Assembly: GCA_963707695.1 (NCBI GenBank)
Contig: CAVPQY010000004.1
Coordinates: forward strand, 434,001 to 498,000
Direction of reading: 5' to 3'
From: JAOPZW01 sp963707695
Lineage (GTDB): Bacteria; Actinomycetota; Thermoleophilia; Solirubrobacterales; Solirubrobacteraceae
Length of the DNA: 64,000 nucleotides
In this document: positions 32,880 through 41,649 of the stretch, in pieces
Position numbering within the stretch: the stretch's first letter is position 1
How the letters are laid out: the number at the start of each line of letters is the position of its first letter
The notes under the pieces: generated by a model
Seen by the model: the letters and a program-made list of their open reading frames with translations, nothing else
Told to the model about the DNA's origin: nothing
The model's database searches: none
Program-made: the position numbers and the translations under genes

Positions 32880-35800
32880 TCATCGCTCTGGCGTGGCGTC
32901 GCGCTTCGTCCCGAACCGAAGGTACAGCGCCGGCACCACGAAGAGGTTCAGCAGCGTCGAGGTGACGAGCCCGCCCAGGATCACGACGGCCATCGGGTGC
33001 TCGATCTCCGCCCCGGGGCGGTCGCCGAGCAGCACGAGCGGCAGCAGGGCGAGCCCGGTGGCCGAGGCGGTCATGAGGATCGGCGCGAGGCGCTCGCCCG
33101 CACCGCGGAGGACCAGCGCCGGACCGGGCTCCTCGCCCTCCTCGCGCTCGAGGTGCTGGAAGTGGCTGATCATCATGATGCCGTTGCGCGCGGCGATGCC
33201 CAGGACCGTGAAGAACCCGATGAGCGCGCCCAGGGAGATGACGCCCACGCCGAACCACGCCGCGAGCACCCCGCCCACGAGCGCCATCGGGAGCGTGAAG
33301 AAGAGCAGCGCGGCCAGCCGCCAGCTTCCGAAGGCGGCCTGCAGCAGGGCGAAGATCACGAGCGCGGCCCCCAGCGCGTAGAGCAGCAGGTGCTCCTGGG
33401 CGGCCTTGCGCTCGGCGGCCTCCCCGAGCAGCTCGGCGTGGTAGCCCAGCGGCAGGTCGACGGCCCGCAGGCGCTCCTCGACGTCGTGCGTCACCGACCC
33501 CAGGTCGCGCCCGGTGGGCAGGTCCGCCGCGACGTCGATGCGCCGCGACGCCCGCTCGCGCTCGATGACGTTCGGCGTCGGGCGGATGCGCACGTCGGCC
33601 AGGGTCGCGAGCGGGACCTGGCCGTGGCGCGGCGTGTCGATCGGCAGCTGCCGGATGGCGGTGAGGTCCTGGCGCGTGCGCGGCGTGCTCCAGACGTGGA
33701 CGTCGTAGGTCCGGCCGCCCTGGAAGAGGTCGCCCACCTCCTCGCTGGCCACGAGCGTCGCCGCGGCGCGGCGCACGTCCCCGGGCTTGACGCCGTAGCG
33801 GCGCGCGACCCCGAGCCGGACGCGGACGTCGATCTGCGGCACCTCCTCCTGGAGCGACGTGTGCAGGTCGACGAGGCCGGGCACGTCGGCGATCGCCGCG
33901 CGGACCCGGTCCGCCGCCCGGTGGAGCACGCCGAGGTCGTCGCCGTAGATCCGCACGACGATCGGCTCGCTCGTCCCGACCAGCACCTCGTCGATGCGCT
34001 CCCGCATGTAGGTCTGGACGTTGCGGTAGAGGCCCGGGTGGCCGTCGACGACCTCGTGGATCGACGCGAGCGTCTTGTCGTAGTCCGCCTTCGGGTCGAC
34101 GCTGACCCAGTTCTCCCCGAAGTTCGCCCCCGCGATCTCCTCGCCCAGGAAGGCCTGGCCGATGTGGGACCCGAAGCCCCGGACGCCGTCGATGGACCGC
34201 ATCTCGTGGCTGGCCCGCGTGACGATCCGCCGCTCCTCGGGCATCGACGTGCCCGGCGTCGTGATCCAGTGCATGAGGAAGTCGCGCTCCTTGAAGCTCG
34301 GGAAGAGCTCCTGACCGAGCCGCGGGGCCGCCACCACGCCGAGCAGCAGGACGGCGGCGACGGCGGCGTAGGCCGCACGCGGACGGCGGATCACGCGCTC
34401 CAGGACCGCTCCGTAGCCGCGCTTGAGCACCCGGACGAGCGGCGCCTCACGGCGCTTGAGCGATCCTCGGGAGAGCAGGACGAGGCTCAGCGCGGGCGTC
34501 ACGGTGAGCGCGATCACCATCGAGACGAGCACCGCGAGCGCGTAGGACAGCGCCAGCGGCCGGAAGAACGCGCCGGTCAGGCTGCCGACGAAGACGACGG
34601 GCAGCACGGCCGCCACGTTGATGAGCGTCGCGTAGAGGATCGCGCTGCGCACCTCCAGCGAGGCGTGCAGGATGATCGAGGTCAGCGACTCGGTGCTGCC
34701 GGCAGCCCGCTTCGTCCGGATGCGCCGGACGATGTTCTCCATGTCGATGATGGCGTCGTCGACCACCACCCCCACCGCCACCGCCAGGCCGGCGAGGACC
34801 ATCGTGTTCACCGACGCGCCCCGCAGCGTCAGCACCACCCCGGCCGCGACGAGCGAGAGCGGGATCGCGACGAGGCTGATGAACGCCGCCTTCCACTCGT
34901 ACAGGAAGGCGATCAGCACGAGCACGACGAGCGCGCAGCCCAGCAGCAGCGCGAGCTTGAGGTTGTGGATCGCGAGCTCGATGAAGCTCGCCGGACGGAA
35001 GATCGTCTCGTCGAGCTCGACCCCGTGCAGGCCGGGACGGAGGTCGTCGAGGGCGTCTTCGACCCCGCGGGTCACGGCGAGCGTGTTCGCGCCCTGGAGC
35101 TTCTCGACGACGAGCAGCAGGCCGGGACCGTCGTTGACGACGGCGTCGCCGATGAGCGGCTGCGGACCGTAGGCGACGCGGGCCACGTCGCCCAGGCGCA
35201 GCGCGCGTCCGCCGCGCCGCGCGATCGGCACCTGCGCCAGGTCGCTCGGGTGGACGATGGGCAGCCCGGTCCGCGCCGTGATGCGCTGCGACGGGGTCTC
35301 GACGAACCCGCCCGTCCCCACCACGTGCCCCTCGGAGAACTGCAGCAGCCCCGTGTCGAGCGCGTTGGACGTCGTCTCCATCAGGTCGTCGAGCGCGACG
35401 CGCTCGGTCCGCAGCCGCGACGGGTCGACGTTCACCTGCACCTGCTTGAGGCGCTCGCCCCAGATCGCGACGTTCGCGACGCCGGGCACGCGCAGGATGC
35501 GCGCGCGGACCTTCCAGTACGCCGTCATGGAGAGGTCCATGAGCGACATCGACTTGGAGGACAGGCCCACCTTCATGATCCGGCTCGTCGACGAGACCGG
35601 CTGCATGAGGAAGGGCGGCGCGGCCCACGTCGGCAGCGTCGGCGCCACCGTCTGCAGGTGCTCCTGGACGAGCTGGCGCGCCTTGAGGAAGTCCGTGCCC
35701 CGCTTGAACAGCAGCGTGATGTTCGAGAGCTGCGGCACCGACTCCGAGCGGACGACGTCCACGCCGGGCACGCCGTTCATCGCGTCCTCGAGCGGGACGG

Positions 35801-35993
35801 TGACGAGCTCCTCGACCTCCGCGGCCGACAGGCCGAGGCAGGCCGTCTGGATCTCGACCCGCGTCGGCGCGAACTCGGGGAACACGTCGACGTCCTGGTG
35901 CCCGAGCTCGCGTCCCCCGAAGAAGACGAGCGCGGCGGCGACCGCCACGACGAGGTAGCGGAACTTCAGGCTCGATCCGACGATCCAGCGCAC
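32880..35993 (-). CDS. RND efflux pump, heavy-metal (CzcA/CusA) type, copy 2
   Basis: 1037 aa, full RND length. N-terminal TM1 ('RYLVVAVAAALVFFGG'), 'DVFPEFAPTRVEIQT' as in HME-RND, a first porter region with 'PGVANVAIWGERLKQVQVNVDP', TM2-6 including TM4 'GVVVDDAIIDMENIVRRI' with paired Asp and Glu for proton relay, a second porter region ('SFKERDFLMHWITTPGTSMPE'), and TM8-12. Proton-driven export of cations or small molecules. No outer-membrane channel gene is present, which fits a monoderm. 21 bases after the mini-adaptor gene and same direction. Confidence 0.92.
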   Translation of the reverse strand: MRWIVGSSLKFRYLVVAVAAALVFFGGRELGHQDVDVFPEFAPTRVEIQTACLGLSAAEVEELVTVPLEDAMNGVPGVDVVRSESVPQLSNITLLFKRGTDFLKARQLVQEHLQTVAPTLPTWAAPPFLMQPVSSTSRIMKVGLSSKSMSLMDLSMTAYWKVRARILRVPGVANVAIWGERLKQVQVNVDPSRLRTERVALDDLMETTSNALDTGLLQFSEGHVVGTGGFVETPSQRITARTGLPIVHPSDLAQVPIARRGGRALRLGDVARVAYGPQPLIGDAVVNDGPGLLLVVEKLQGANTLAVTRGVEDALDDLRPGLHGVELDETIFRPASFIELAIHNLKLALLLGCALVVLVLIAFLYEWKAAFISLVAIPLSLVAAGVVLTLRGASVNTMVLAGLAVAVGVVVDDAIIDMENIVRRIRTKRAAGSTESLTSIILHASLEVRSAILYATLINVAAVLPVVFVGSLTGAFFRPLALSYALAVLVSMVIALTVTPALSLVLLSRGSLKRREAPLVRVLKRGYGAVLERVIRRPRAAYAAVAAVLLLGVVAAPRLGQELFPSFKERDFLMHWITTPGTSMPEERRIVTRASHEMRSIDGVRGFGSHIGQAFLGEEIAGANFGENWVSVDPKADYDKTLASIHEVVDGHPGLYRNVQTYMRERIDEVLVGTSEPIVVRIYGDDLGVLHRAADRVRAAIADVPGLVDLHTSLQEEVPQIDVRVRLGVARRYGVKPGDVRRAAATLVASEEVGDLFQGGRTYDVHVWSTPRTRQDLTAIRQLPIDTPRHGQVPLATLADVRIRPTPNVIERERASRRIDVAADLPTGRDLGSVTHDVEERLRAVDLPLGYHAELLGEAAERKAAQEHLLLYALGAALVIFALLQAAFGSWRLAALLFFTLPMALVGGVLAAWFGVGVISLGALIGFFTVLGIAARNGIMMISHFQHLEREEGEEPGPALVLRGAGERLAPILMTASATGLALLPLVLLGDRPGAEIEHPMAVVILGGLVTSTLLNLFVVPALYLRFGTKRDATPER

Positions 35994-36014
35994 GGTGGCC
36001 CCCCGGAGCGCCCC

Positions 36015-36455
36015 TTACTCCTCGACGCCGTACTCGGTGCCGAGCAGCTCCGCGGCGCCGACCGTGACGACCGCGGTGCCGGCGGGCGGCCCCGCCTTGA
36101 GCAGCGCGACCGGGCCGCTGATGCGGGCGACGTCGATCGGGCGCCGGACGTAGGTCAGGCGCGATGGGCTCGTGTACGTGAAGGTGTGCCCCTCGGCGTC
36201 GTAGAGCACGGCCGCGTAGGGGATCGTCCGGCGCGGCCCGGCCTCGGTGACCGCCGCCGTCCGGATCCCCAGCCGTCCCGCGGCCTGCGCGGTCAGGACG
36301 ATCCGGGGGACGTCGCTCCCCTTGACGTGCTCGACCTTCGACGGGCCCTCGTCGGTGGCCGCCTCGCTGTCGAAGGCCTCGGACCGGGCGCACGCGGAGA
36401 TGCCGAGGGCCCCGAGGAGCAGCAGGGCGGCGGACCAGCGGTGGTGGTGCTGCAT
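36015..36455 (-). CDS. Miniature lipoprotein adaptor (CusB/HlyD C-terminal-like)
   Basis: 146 aa. Lipobox at Cys22 ('LGALGISAC'). After a short linker the remainder reads like the beta-barrel and membrane-proximal end of an RND periplasmic adaptor: 'LTAQAAGRLGIRTAAV', 'IPYAAVLYDAEGHTFTYTSP', 'YVRRPIDVARISGPVALL', and the adaptor-typical 'GTAVVTVGAAELLGTEYG' at the end. It lacks the alpha-hairpin and most of the lipoyl domain that full adaptors (350-400 aa) use to reach an outer-membrane channel. It starts 11 bases after the first RND gene and stops 21 before the second. Probably works with both pumps on the outer face of the membrane. Confidence 0.78.
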   Translation of the reverse strand: MQHHHRWSAALLLLGALGISACARSEAFDSEAATDEGPSKVEHVKGSDVPRIVLTAQAAGRLGIRTAAVTEAGPRRTIPYAAVLYDAEGHTFTYTSPSRLTYVRRPIDVARISGPVALLKAGPPAGTAVVTVGAAELLGTEYGVEE

Positions 36456-36466
36456 CGCGTCTTCTC

Positions 36467-39400
36467 CTAGTTGGGAAGGTCGGCGGCGGCCGGCGCGGGC
36501 GCACGGTGCTCGGCCGCAGCCGGTGCCGGCGCCGGGACGCGGCGGACGTGGAGGTACAGGGCCGGCGTGAGCAGGACGGCGAGCAGCGTCGAGGTGACGA
36601 GCCCGCCCAGGACGACGACGGCGAACGGCTGGGTGATCTCGTTGCCGGCGACGTCGCCGAGCAGCGCCAGCGGGAGGACGGCGCACGCGGTGACGACCGC
36701 GGTCACGACGACGGGGACGAGCCGCTCGCGCGCGCCGCGCAGCACGGCGTCGGGTCCCGCGCCGTCCTGCTCCTCGACGAGCTGGAGGTGCCGGACGAGG
36801 GCGACCACGGCGCGGACCGCGATCGCGAACACCGCGAACAGGCCGGCGAGCTCGCCGAGCGAGAGGTCCCCGCCGTCCAGGACCGCGACCAGGAGGCCGC
36901 CGACGACGGCGACGGGCAGCGTCGCGAGGACGACCGCCGCCAGCCGCCAGCTGGCGAACGCGGCCTGCAGCAGGAGGAAGATCCCGAGCACGCTCGCGAC
37001 GACGAGCGACGGGAGGTGGCGGCCGCCGCGCGTGTCGGACGACTCGGCGATGACCTGCGCGTGGTACTCGAGCGGCATCGCGACGTCGCGCAGCCGCCGG
37101 CGCACGTCGCGCTGCACCGCGCCGACCCCGCGCCCGTCGACGGCGGCGCGCACGTCGACGTAGCGGGAGACGGCGTCGTGCCGGACGTCCACGGGGGTCG
37201 GCTGCACCCGCACGCTGGCCACGTCGCCCAGGCGCACGTGGCGGCCGCCGGGGGCGTCGAGCAGCAGGTCGCGGACGCTGTCGACGCTGTGCGCGGTCGC
37301 GGGAACGCCCCGGACGACCACGGCGAAGACCTTCTGCTGCTCGAAGAAGCTGCCCACCTCGAGGCCGGAGACGATCGTCGCGACCGCACGCCGCACGTCG
37401 CCCGGGAGGATCCCGTGACCGCGGGCCGCGGCCAGGTCGACCTTCACCTCGAGCGTCGGCTCGTCGGCCGGGAGCTCGACGCGCGGGTCCCGCACGCCGT
37501 CCACGCCGGCCACGACCCCGCGGAGCCGCTCCGCCTCCCGGCGCAGCACCCCGTAGTCCTGGCCGAACACGCGCACGGTGACGCCGTCGTCCGACGGGCC
37601 GAAGACGCCGCGGCTGCGCTCGCTCTCGTACGTCAGGACGCGCCCGCGCACGCCCGGATAGCCACCGACGACGTCGCGGATCGAGCCGAGCGTCGCGTCG
37701 TAGTCCGCCGAGTCGTCCATCGTGACCCACATCTCGCCGGAGCCGGTGCCGACGGCCTGGTCGCCGGAGACGGCACGGCCGATGTGAGCCCCGACGTCGC
37801 GGACCCCCGGGACGGACCGCAGCTCGGCGGATGCCCGCCGCGTGATGCGGTCCATCTCGGGCAGCGACGTGCTCGGCGTCGCGTCCCAGCGGACGAGCAG
37901 CTCGCGGTCCTTGAACGAGGGGCGCAGCGACGTGCCGGTCGTCGCGAGCGCGACCACGCCGACCACGAGGAGCGCCCCCACGGTCAGGACGAGGGGCCGC
38001 GGCGACGCCGCGAAGCGGCCGACGAGGCCGTCGTGGCGGCGCCTGAGCGCCCGTCCCAGGACGGGGTCGCGCGGCGCGCGCGGCGGCCGCGACATCACCA
38101 GCAGGGTCAGGGCCGGCGTCACCGTCAGCGCCACGAGCATCGACGCGAGCACGGCCAGGACGAAGGCGAGCGCCATGGGGTGCAGGAACGCGCCGTCGAG
38201 GCCGCCGAGGAACAGGACCGGCGCCGCCGCCAGCAGCACGACGAGCGTCGCGAAGCCCATGCTGCGCCGGCGTCCCAGCGACGCGGCGAGGATCGCCCCG
38301 GCCGTCGGGGCGCCGTCCCGCGACCAGGGGCGGCCCTCCAGCCGGCGCTCGATGTCCTGCACGTCGCCGGCCGCGTCGTCGACCACCACGCCGATCGCCA
38401 CCGCGAGGCCCGCGAGCACGAGCAGGTTGATCGTGGCCTCCGTGAGGTCGAGCACGAGCGCGGCGGCGACGAGCGACAGCGGGATGGCCACCGCGGCCAC
38501 GAAGACGGTGCGCCACCGCAGCAGGAAGGCGGTGAGCGCGAGCACCACGAGCGCCCCGGCGATCGCCAGCGCGAGGGCCAGGTGGTCGATCGCGCTGTGG
38601 ACGTAGCTCGAGGGCCGGAAGACCGTGGTGTCCATCCGGACGCCGCCCAGCCCCTGGCGCAGCTCGGCGACCGCCGCGTCGACCCGGCGCGTGACGTCGA
38701 GCGTGCTGGCGCCCGGGAGCTTCTCGACGACGAGCATGAGGCCGTTCCCCCGCTCGCCGCCCTGCACGATGGCGTCGCCGATCAGCGGCTGGTGGTCCTC
38801 GACGACGTCGGCGACGTCGCCGAGCTTGAGCCGGCTGTCGTCGATCGGGATCCGCGCGAGGTCGTCCGGCTTGCCGAAGGGCAGCACGTGCCGGACGCTG
38901 AGGCGCTGGTTGGGGCCGTCGATGAAGCCCCCGGTCCCCGGGGTCGAGGCGTCGAGGAAGGTCAGTGGCGACACGAGCTGCGAGTTGCCGGTCGTCTCGA
39001 TGACCTGCCGCAGCGAGACGTCGCGATCGCGCAGGCGCGACGGATCGACCTGGACCTGCAGCTGGCGGTCGCGGTGCCCCCAGATGGCGACGTTCGCCAC
39101 GCCCGGGAGGCCCATGAGGCGCGGCCGGATCGTCCACCGGGCGAGGACGGAGAGCTCGATCGCCGACAGCCTGTCGGTCGACAGGCCGATCATCATGACC
39201 CGGTTCGCGCCCGACACGGGCTGCAGCATCTGCGGCGGCTTGGAGACGGTCGGGATCGCCTGCGGCTGCGACAGGCGCTCGTTGACGAGCTGGCGGGCCC
39301 GCAGGATGTCCGTCCCGCGCTCGAAGGTCAGCACGATGGAGGACAGGCCGGGGACCGAGTCCGAGCGGATGGTCTCCACGCCCTTGACGCCGTTGAGCAG

Positions 39401-39616
39401 GTCCTGCTCGAGCGGGACCGTCAGCAGCGACTCGACCTCCGTCGCCGACAGGCCGAGGCTCTCCGTGTGCACCTCGACGTACGGCAGCGCGTACTCGGGC
39501 AGCACGTCGACGGGCGCCTTGCGGAGCTGCAGGACGCCGACGACCATGACGGCCGCCGCGACGAGCACCACGAGCACGCGGAACTTCAGGCTCGAGGCGA
39601 TGATCGACCTGGTCAT
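36467..39616 (-). CDS. RND efflux pump, heavy-metal type, copy 1 (divergent proton-relay helix)
   Basis: 1049 aa. Same architecture as copy 2: TM1, 'DVLPEYALPYVEVHTESLGL', 'PGVANVAIWGHRDRQLQVQV', large porter loops, 12 helices in total. TM4 reads 'GVVVDDAAGDVQDIERRL', where copy 2 has 'DDAIIDMENIVRR': the Glu-Asn pair is replaced by Gln-Asp, so the proton path may differ. C-terminal tail is Ala/Pro-rich. Roughly half of positions look shared with copy 2, so this is an old duplication rather than a recent one. Start overlaps the stop of lipoprotein A (ATGA). Confidence 0.9.
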   Translation of the reverse strand: MTRSIIASSLKFRVLVVLVAAAVMVVGVLQLRKAPVDVLPEYALPYVEVHTESLGLSATEVESLLTVPLEQDLLNGVKGVETIRSDSVPGLSSIVLTFERGTDILRARQLVNERLSQPQAIPTVSKPPQMLQPVSGANRVMMIGLSTDRLSAIELSVLARWTIRPRLMGLPGVANVAIWGHRDRQLQVQVDPSRLRDRDVSLRQVIETTGNSQLVSPLTFLDASTPGTGGFIDGPNQRLSVRHVLPFGKPDDLARIPIDDSRLKLGDVADVVEDHQPLIGDAIVQGGERGNGLMLVVEKLPGASTLDVTRRVDAAVAELRQGLGGVRMDTTVFRPSSYVHSAIDHLALALAIAGALVVLALTAFLLRWRTVFVAAVAIPLSLVAAALVLDLTEATINLLVLAGLAVAIGVVVDDAAGDVQDIERRLEGRPWSRDGAPTAGAILAASLGRRRSMGFATLVVLLAAAPVLFLGGLDGAFLHPMALAFVLAVLASMLVALTVTPALTLLVMSRPPRAPRDPVLGRALRRRHDGLVGRFAASPRPLVLTVGALLVVGVVALATTGTSLRPSFKDRELLVRWDATPSTSLPEMDRITRRASAELRSVPGVRDVGAHIGRAVSGDQAVGTGSGEMWVTMDDSADYDATLGSIRDVVGGYPGVRGRVLTYESERSRGVFGPSDDGVTVRVFGQDYGVLRREAERLRGVVAGVDGVRDPRVELPADEPTLEVKVDLAAARGHGILPGDVRRAVATIVSGLEVGSFFEQQKVFAVVVRGVPATAHSVDSVRDLLLDAPGGRHVRLGDVASVRVQPTPVDVRHDAVSRYVDVRAAVDGRGVGAVQRDVRRRLRDVAMPLEYHAQVIAESSDTRGGRHLPSLVVASVLGIFLLLQAAFASWRLAAVVLATLPVAVVGGLLVAVLDGGDLSLGELAGLFAVFAIAVRAVVALVRHLQLVEEQDGAGPDAVLRGARERLVPVVVTAVVTACAVLPLALLGDVAGNEITQPFAVVVLGGLVTSTLLAVLLTPALYLHVRRVPAPAPAAAEHRAPAPAAADLPN

Positions 39617-40560
39617 CGTGGCCCCTCCTCGCGACGGGCCGGCGGCGTGCCGCCGTAGAGCTTGCGGTGCACGCGGTACGCGCGCCGCTCGAGCACGAGC
39701 GCCCCGCGGCGCGCCCGGGCCAGCGCCGGCCGGCCGAGCCGCCTGACCCCGGCGAGGACGAGCACCTCCTGCTCGTCACCGCCCGACGCGCCGACGCGGA
39801 CGTTGCCGACCCCGGGCGCGTAGAACTTGGACTGGTGCGCGCCCGGCTCGTCGGGGTTCCACTCGTCGATCTCCAGGACGTCGCGGTAGCAGCGCCGCGG
39901 CACGCAGGTGCGTCCCCCGGTGCCGACGACCTTCGCGCGGTCGGCGAAGTCGATCCGCGGGGCCCAGCCCTGGAGGTAGCTCGACGTGCGCGTCCGCGGG
40001 TGCGCCCGCATGCCGATGCCGGCCCGGGCCCCGGCGCGGCCGACGATCCACGTGTCCGGCGCGCCGTGGAACCGCCCGCGCACGTACTCCTCCGGGTACT
40101 CCCCGAAGTTCCAGACGTTGCCGTCGTCGTCCTGGGCCATGAAGGCGAGCTCGCCTTCCCGCAGCGTGCCGGCGTTGACGTCGCGGTCCCAGATGACGCG
40201 GGTCGTCACGCCGTCGATGACCTTGGTGAGGTCGGTGACCGTGAAGAGGACGCGGTGCGGCCGGCGGCCGTCGCCGCGGTTGGCGCGCCCCTCGTAGACG
40301 AACTGCCTCCCCGGCACGAGCGGGAACCACGTGTTGTCGACGCGGGTCGGGTGGCTGAAGCGCCGGCGGTCGTAGTCCTTCGCGGTGGCCTGCTCGGGGC
40401 CCGCGGCGCTCGCGGCCTCCGCGTCGCGACCCGGGCCCGATCCGGGCTCCGACCCGCAGGCGCCCGCCGCGAGCGGGACCCCGATGCACACCGACGCCGC
40501 CGCCAGCCCGAGGCCGAGACCCCGGGCACGCGTGCGCCTCGCGATGCTGCTCGATGGCAT
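39613..40560 (-). CDS. Lipoprotein A of the efflux operon (paralogue of 31476-32261)
   Basis: 315 aa. Signal peptide with lipobox Cys35 ('PLAAGAC'). The body follows lipoprotein B block for block: 'FSHPTRVDNTWFPLVPG', 'DGVTTRVIWDRDVN', 'MAQDDDGNVWNFGEYPEEY', 'GARAGIGMRAHPRT', 'APGVGNVRV'. Differences: an inserted Cys pair ('RTCVPRRCYRD') and a basic C-terminal extension of about 45 residues. First gene of the operon, translationally coupled to the first RND pump. An extracytoplasmic substrate-binding or accessory role is inferred from context only. Confidence 0.8.
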   Translation of the reverse strand: MPSSSIARRTRARGLGLGLAAASVCIGVPLAAGACGSEPGSGPGRDAEAASAAGPEQATAKDYDRRRFSHPTRVDNTWFPLVPGRQFVYEGRANRGDGRRPHRVLFTVTDLTKVIDGVTTRVIWDRDVNAGTLREGELAFMAQDDDGNVWNFGEYPEEYVRGRFHGAPDTWIVGRAGARAGIGMRAHPRTRTSSYLQGWAPRIDFADRAKVVGTGGRTCVPRRCYRDVLEIDEWNPDEPGAHQSKFYAPGVGNVRVGASGGDEQEVLVLAGVRRLGRPALARARRGALVLERRAYRVHRKLYGGTPPARREEGPR

Positions 40561-40977
40561 GCTGTCCCCCCCGGCCCCCCAGGCCGGCTGCGACGACGAC
40601 GGACACGACTTGTCACACGTGCCGGCACCATGCGCACCGACCGTGCGGCGACAGCCAACGGCCGGGATGGGAGTGAGGTTTCACCCCCATACCGGTCAGG
40701 ACGCTCCCCCAACATCAAGCGTTTAGCTTTCTCTTACTGTACGCCTGGTGGAGGGCCGGATGCAACCTCCTCTTGAAGTTCGTCTGTTCGCCGTACTCAC
40801 GCGGCCGCCGGCTCGCCCGCCCGGCACACGGACGCGCCGCTCGGAGGTCGGCGGGCGCCCCTCGCAGCCCGAGACGCACGGCCCGGTATGGTCGGCGATG
40901 CAACCGCGTCAGGAAGATCAGTCGTTCCTCGTACTCGGGATGTCGGACATGGGCGAAGGGGGAGGCCGAGGGCTCAC
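40561..40977. promoter_or_regulatory. Divergent control region of the RND operon and the two-component system
   Basis: 417 bases without a supported gene. Noticeably less GC-rich than its surroundings around 40705-40800 (runs such as 'TTTAGCTTTCTCTTACTGTA'), as expected for promoters facing both ways. Contains the inverted repeat listed separately. No clear -35/-10 pair could be assigned with confidence. Short frames inside (for example 40715-40903 minus) have no ribosome binding site. Confidence 0.55.
40667..40690. promoter_or_regulatory. Inverted repeat, candidate operator
   Basis: ATGGGAGTGA (40667-40676), GGTT, TCACCCCCAT (40681-40690): 9 of 10 positions pair, one A/C mismatch. It is 107 bases upstream of the lipoprotein A start and 288 upstream of the response regulator start. 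Dyad symmetry with a 24-base span suits a dimeric regulator. Confidence 0.45.
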
Positions 40978-41649
40978 ATGCGGTTGCTCGTCGTCGAGGA
41001 CGACGCGAAGCTGGTCCGGGCGCTGCAGCGCGGGCTGCAGCGCGAGGGCTACGTGGTCGACGTCGCGGTCACCGGCGACGACGGCATCGCACTGGCGACC
41101 GCCTCCGAGTACGACGCGGTCGTGCTCGACGTGATGCTGCCGGGCGCGGACGGCTTCGCGGTGTGCCGGGCGATGCGTGACGCCGAGCGCCGGACCCCCG
41201 TGCTCATGCTCACGGCCCGCACGGAGGTGGCCGACCGCATCCGCGGCCTCGACGCGGGCGCCGACGACTACCTCGTCAAGCCGTTCGACTTCGGCGAGCT
41301 CCTCGCGCGCCTGCGCGCGCTGATCCGGCGCGGACCGTCGGAGCGGGCGCCCGTGCTGCGCGTGGGCGACCTGCAGTTCGACGCCTCCGCGCGCGTCGTC
41401 ACGCGCGCCGGCGACCCGGTCGAGCTCACCGCGCGCGAGTTCGCGGTGCTCGAGCTGCTCGCGCGCAACGCCGGGCAGGTGGTGCCCCGGGCGCAGCTGC
41501 TGGAGCAGATCTGGAGCGAGGACCCGGAGGTCTCGTCGAACATCGTCGACGTCTACGTCGGCTACCTGCGCCGCAAGCTGGAGGACCCGTCGGGCGACCG
41601 GCTCATCCGGACGGTCCGCGGCGTCGGGTTCGTCCTGGAGCCGTCGTGA
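40978..41649 (+). CDS. OmpR/PhoB-family response regulator
   Basis: 223 aa. Receiver domain with acidic pair Glu7-Asp8-Asp9, phospho-acceptor Asp51 ('VVLDVMLPGADGF'), Thr in 'LMLTARTE' and Lys in 'DDYLVKPFD'; then a winged-helix DNA-binding domain ('ELTAREFAVLELLARNAGQVV', 'VDVYVGYLRRKLE', 'IRTVRGVGFVL'). Start at ATG 40978 begins exactly at the conserved 'MRLLVVEDD'; the frame runs further upstream but without family sequence. Overlaps the kinase gene by four bases (GTGA). Closest type: MprA/CusR-like regulators of envelope or metal stress. Confidence 0.94.
   Translation: MRLLVVEDDAKLVRALQRGLQREGYVVDVAVTGDDGIALATASEYDAVVLDVMLPGADGFAVCRAMRDAERRTPVLMLTARTEVADRIRGLDAGADDYLVKPFDFGELLARLRALIRRGPSERAPVLRVGDLQFDASARVVTRAGDPVELTAREFAVLELLARNAGQVVPRAQLLEQIWSEDPEVSSNIVDVYVGYLRRKLEDPSGDRLIRTVRGVGFVLEPS

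Noticed and set aside
32781..39658. Very long plus-strand reading frames (over 1000 codons each) opposite both RND genes
   Set aside because: Arg/Asp/His-rich, repetitive composition with no domain; they are antisense shadows of real genes, common at this GC content. The minus-strand frames carry complete RND motifs.
36506..39658. Search for a second, full-length RND adaptor or TolC-like channel near the pumps
   Set aside because: No such protein could be recognised in any frame between 31 and 41 kb.
40715..40903. 62-codon minus-strand frame in the RND/two-component intergenic region
   Set aside because: No SD; it overlaps the AT-rich promoter area and has no recognisable sequence.
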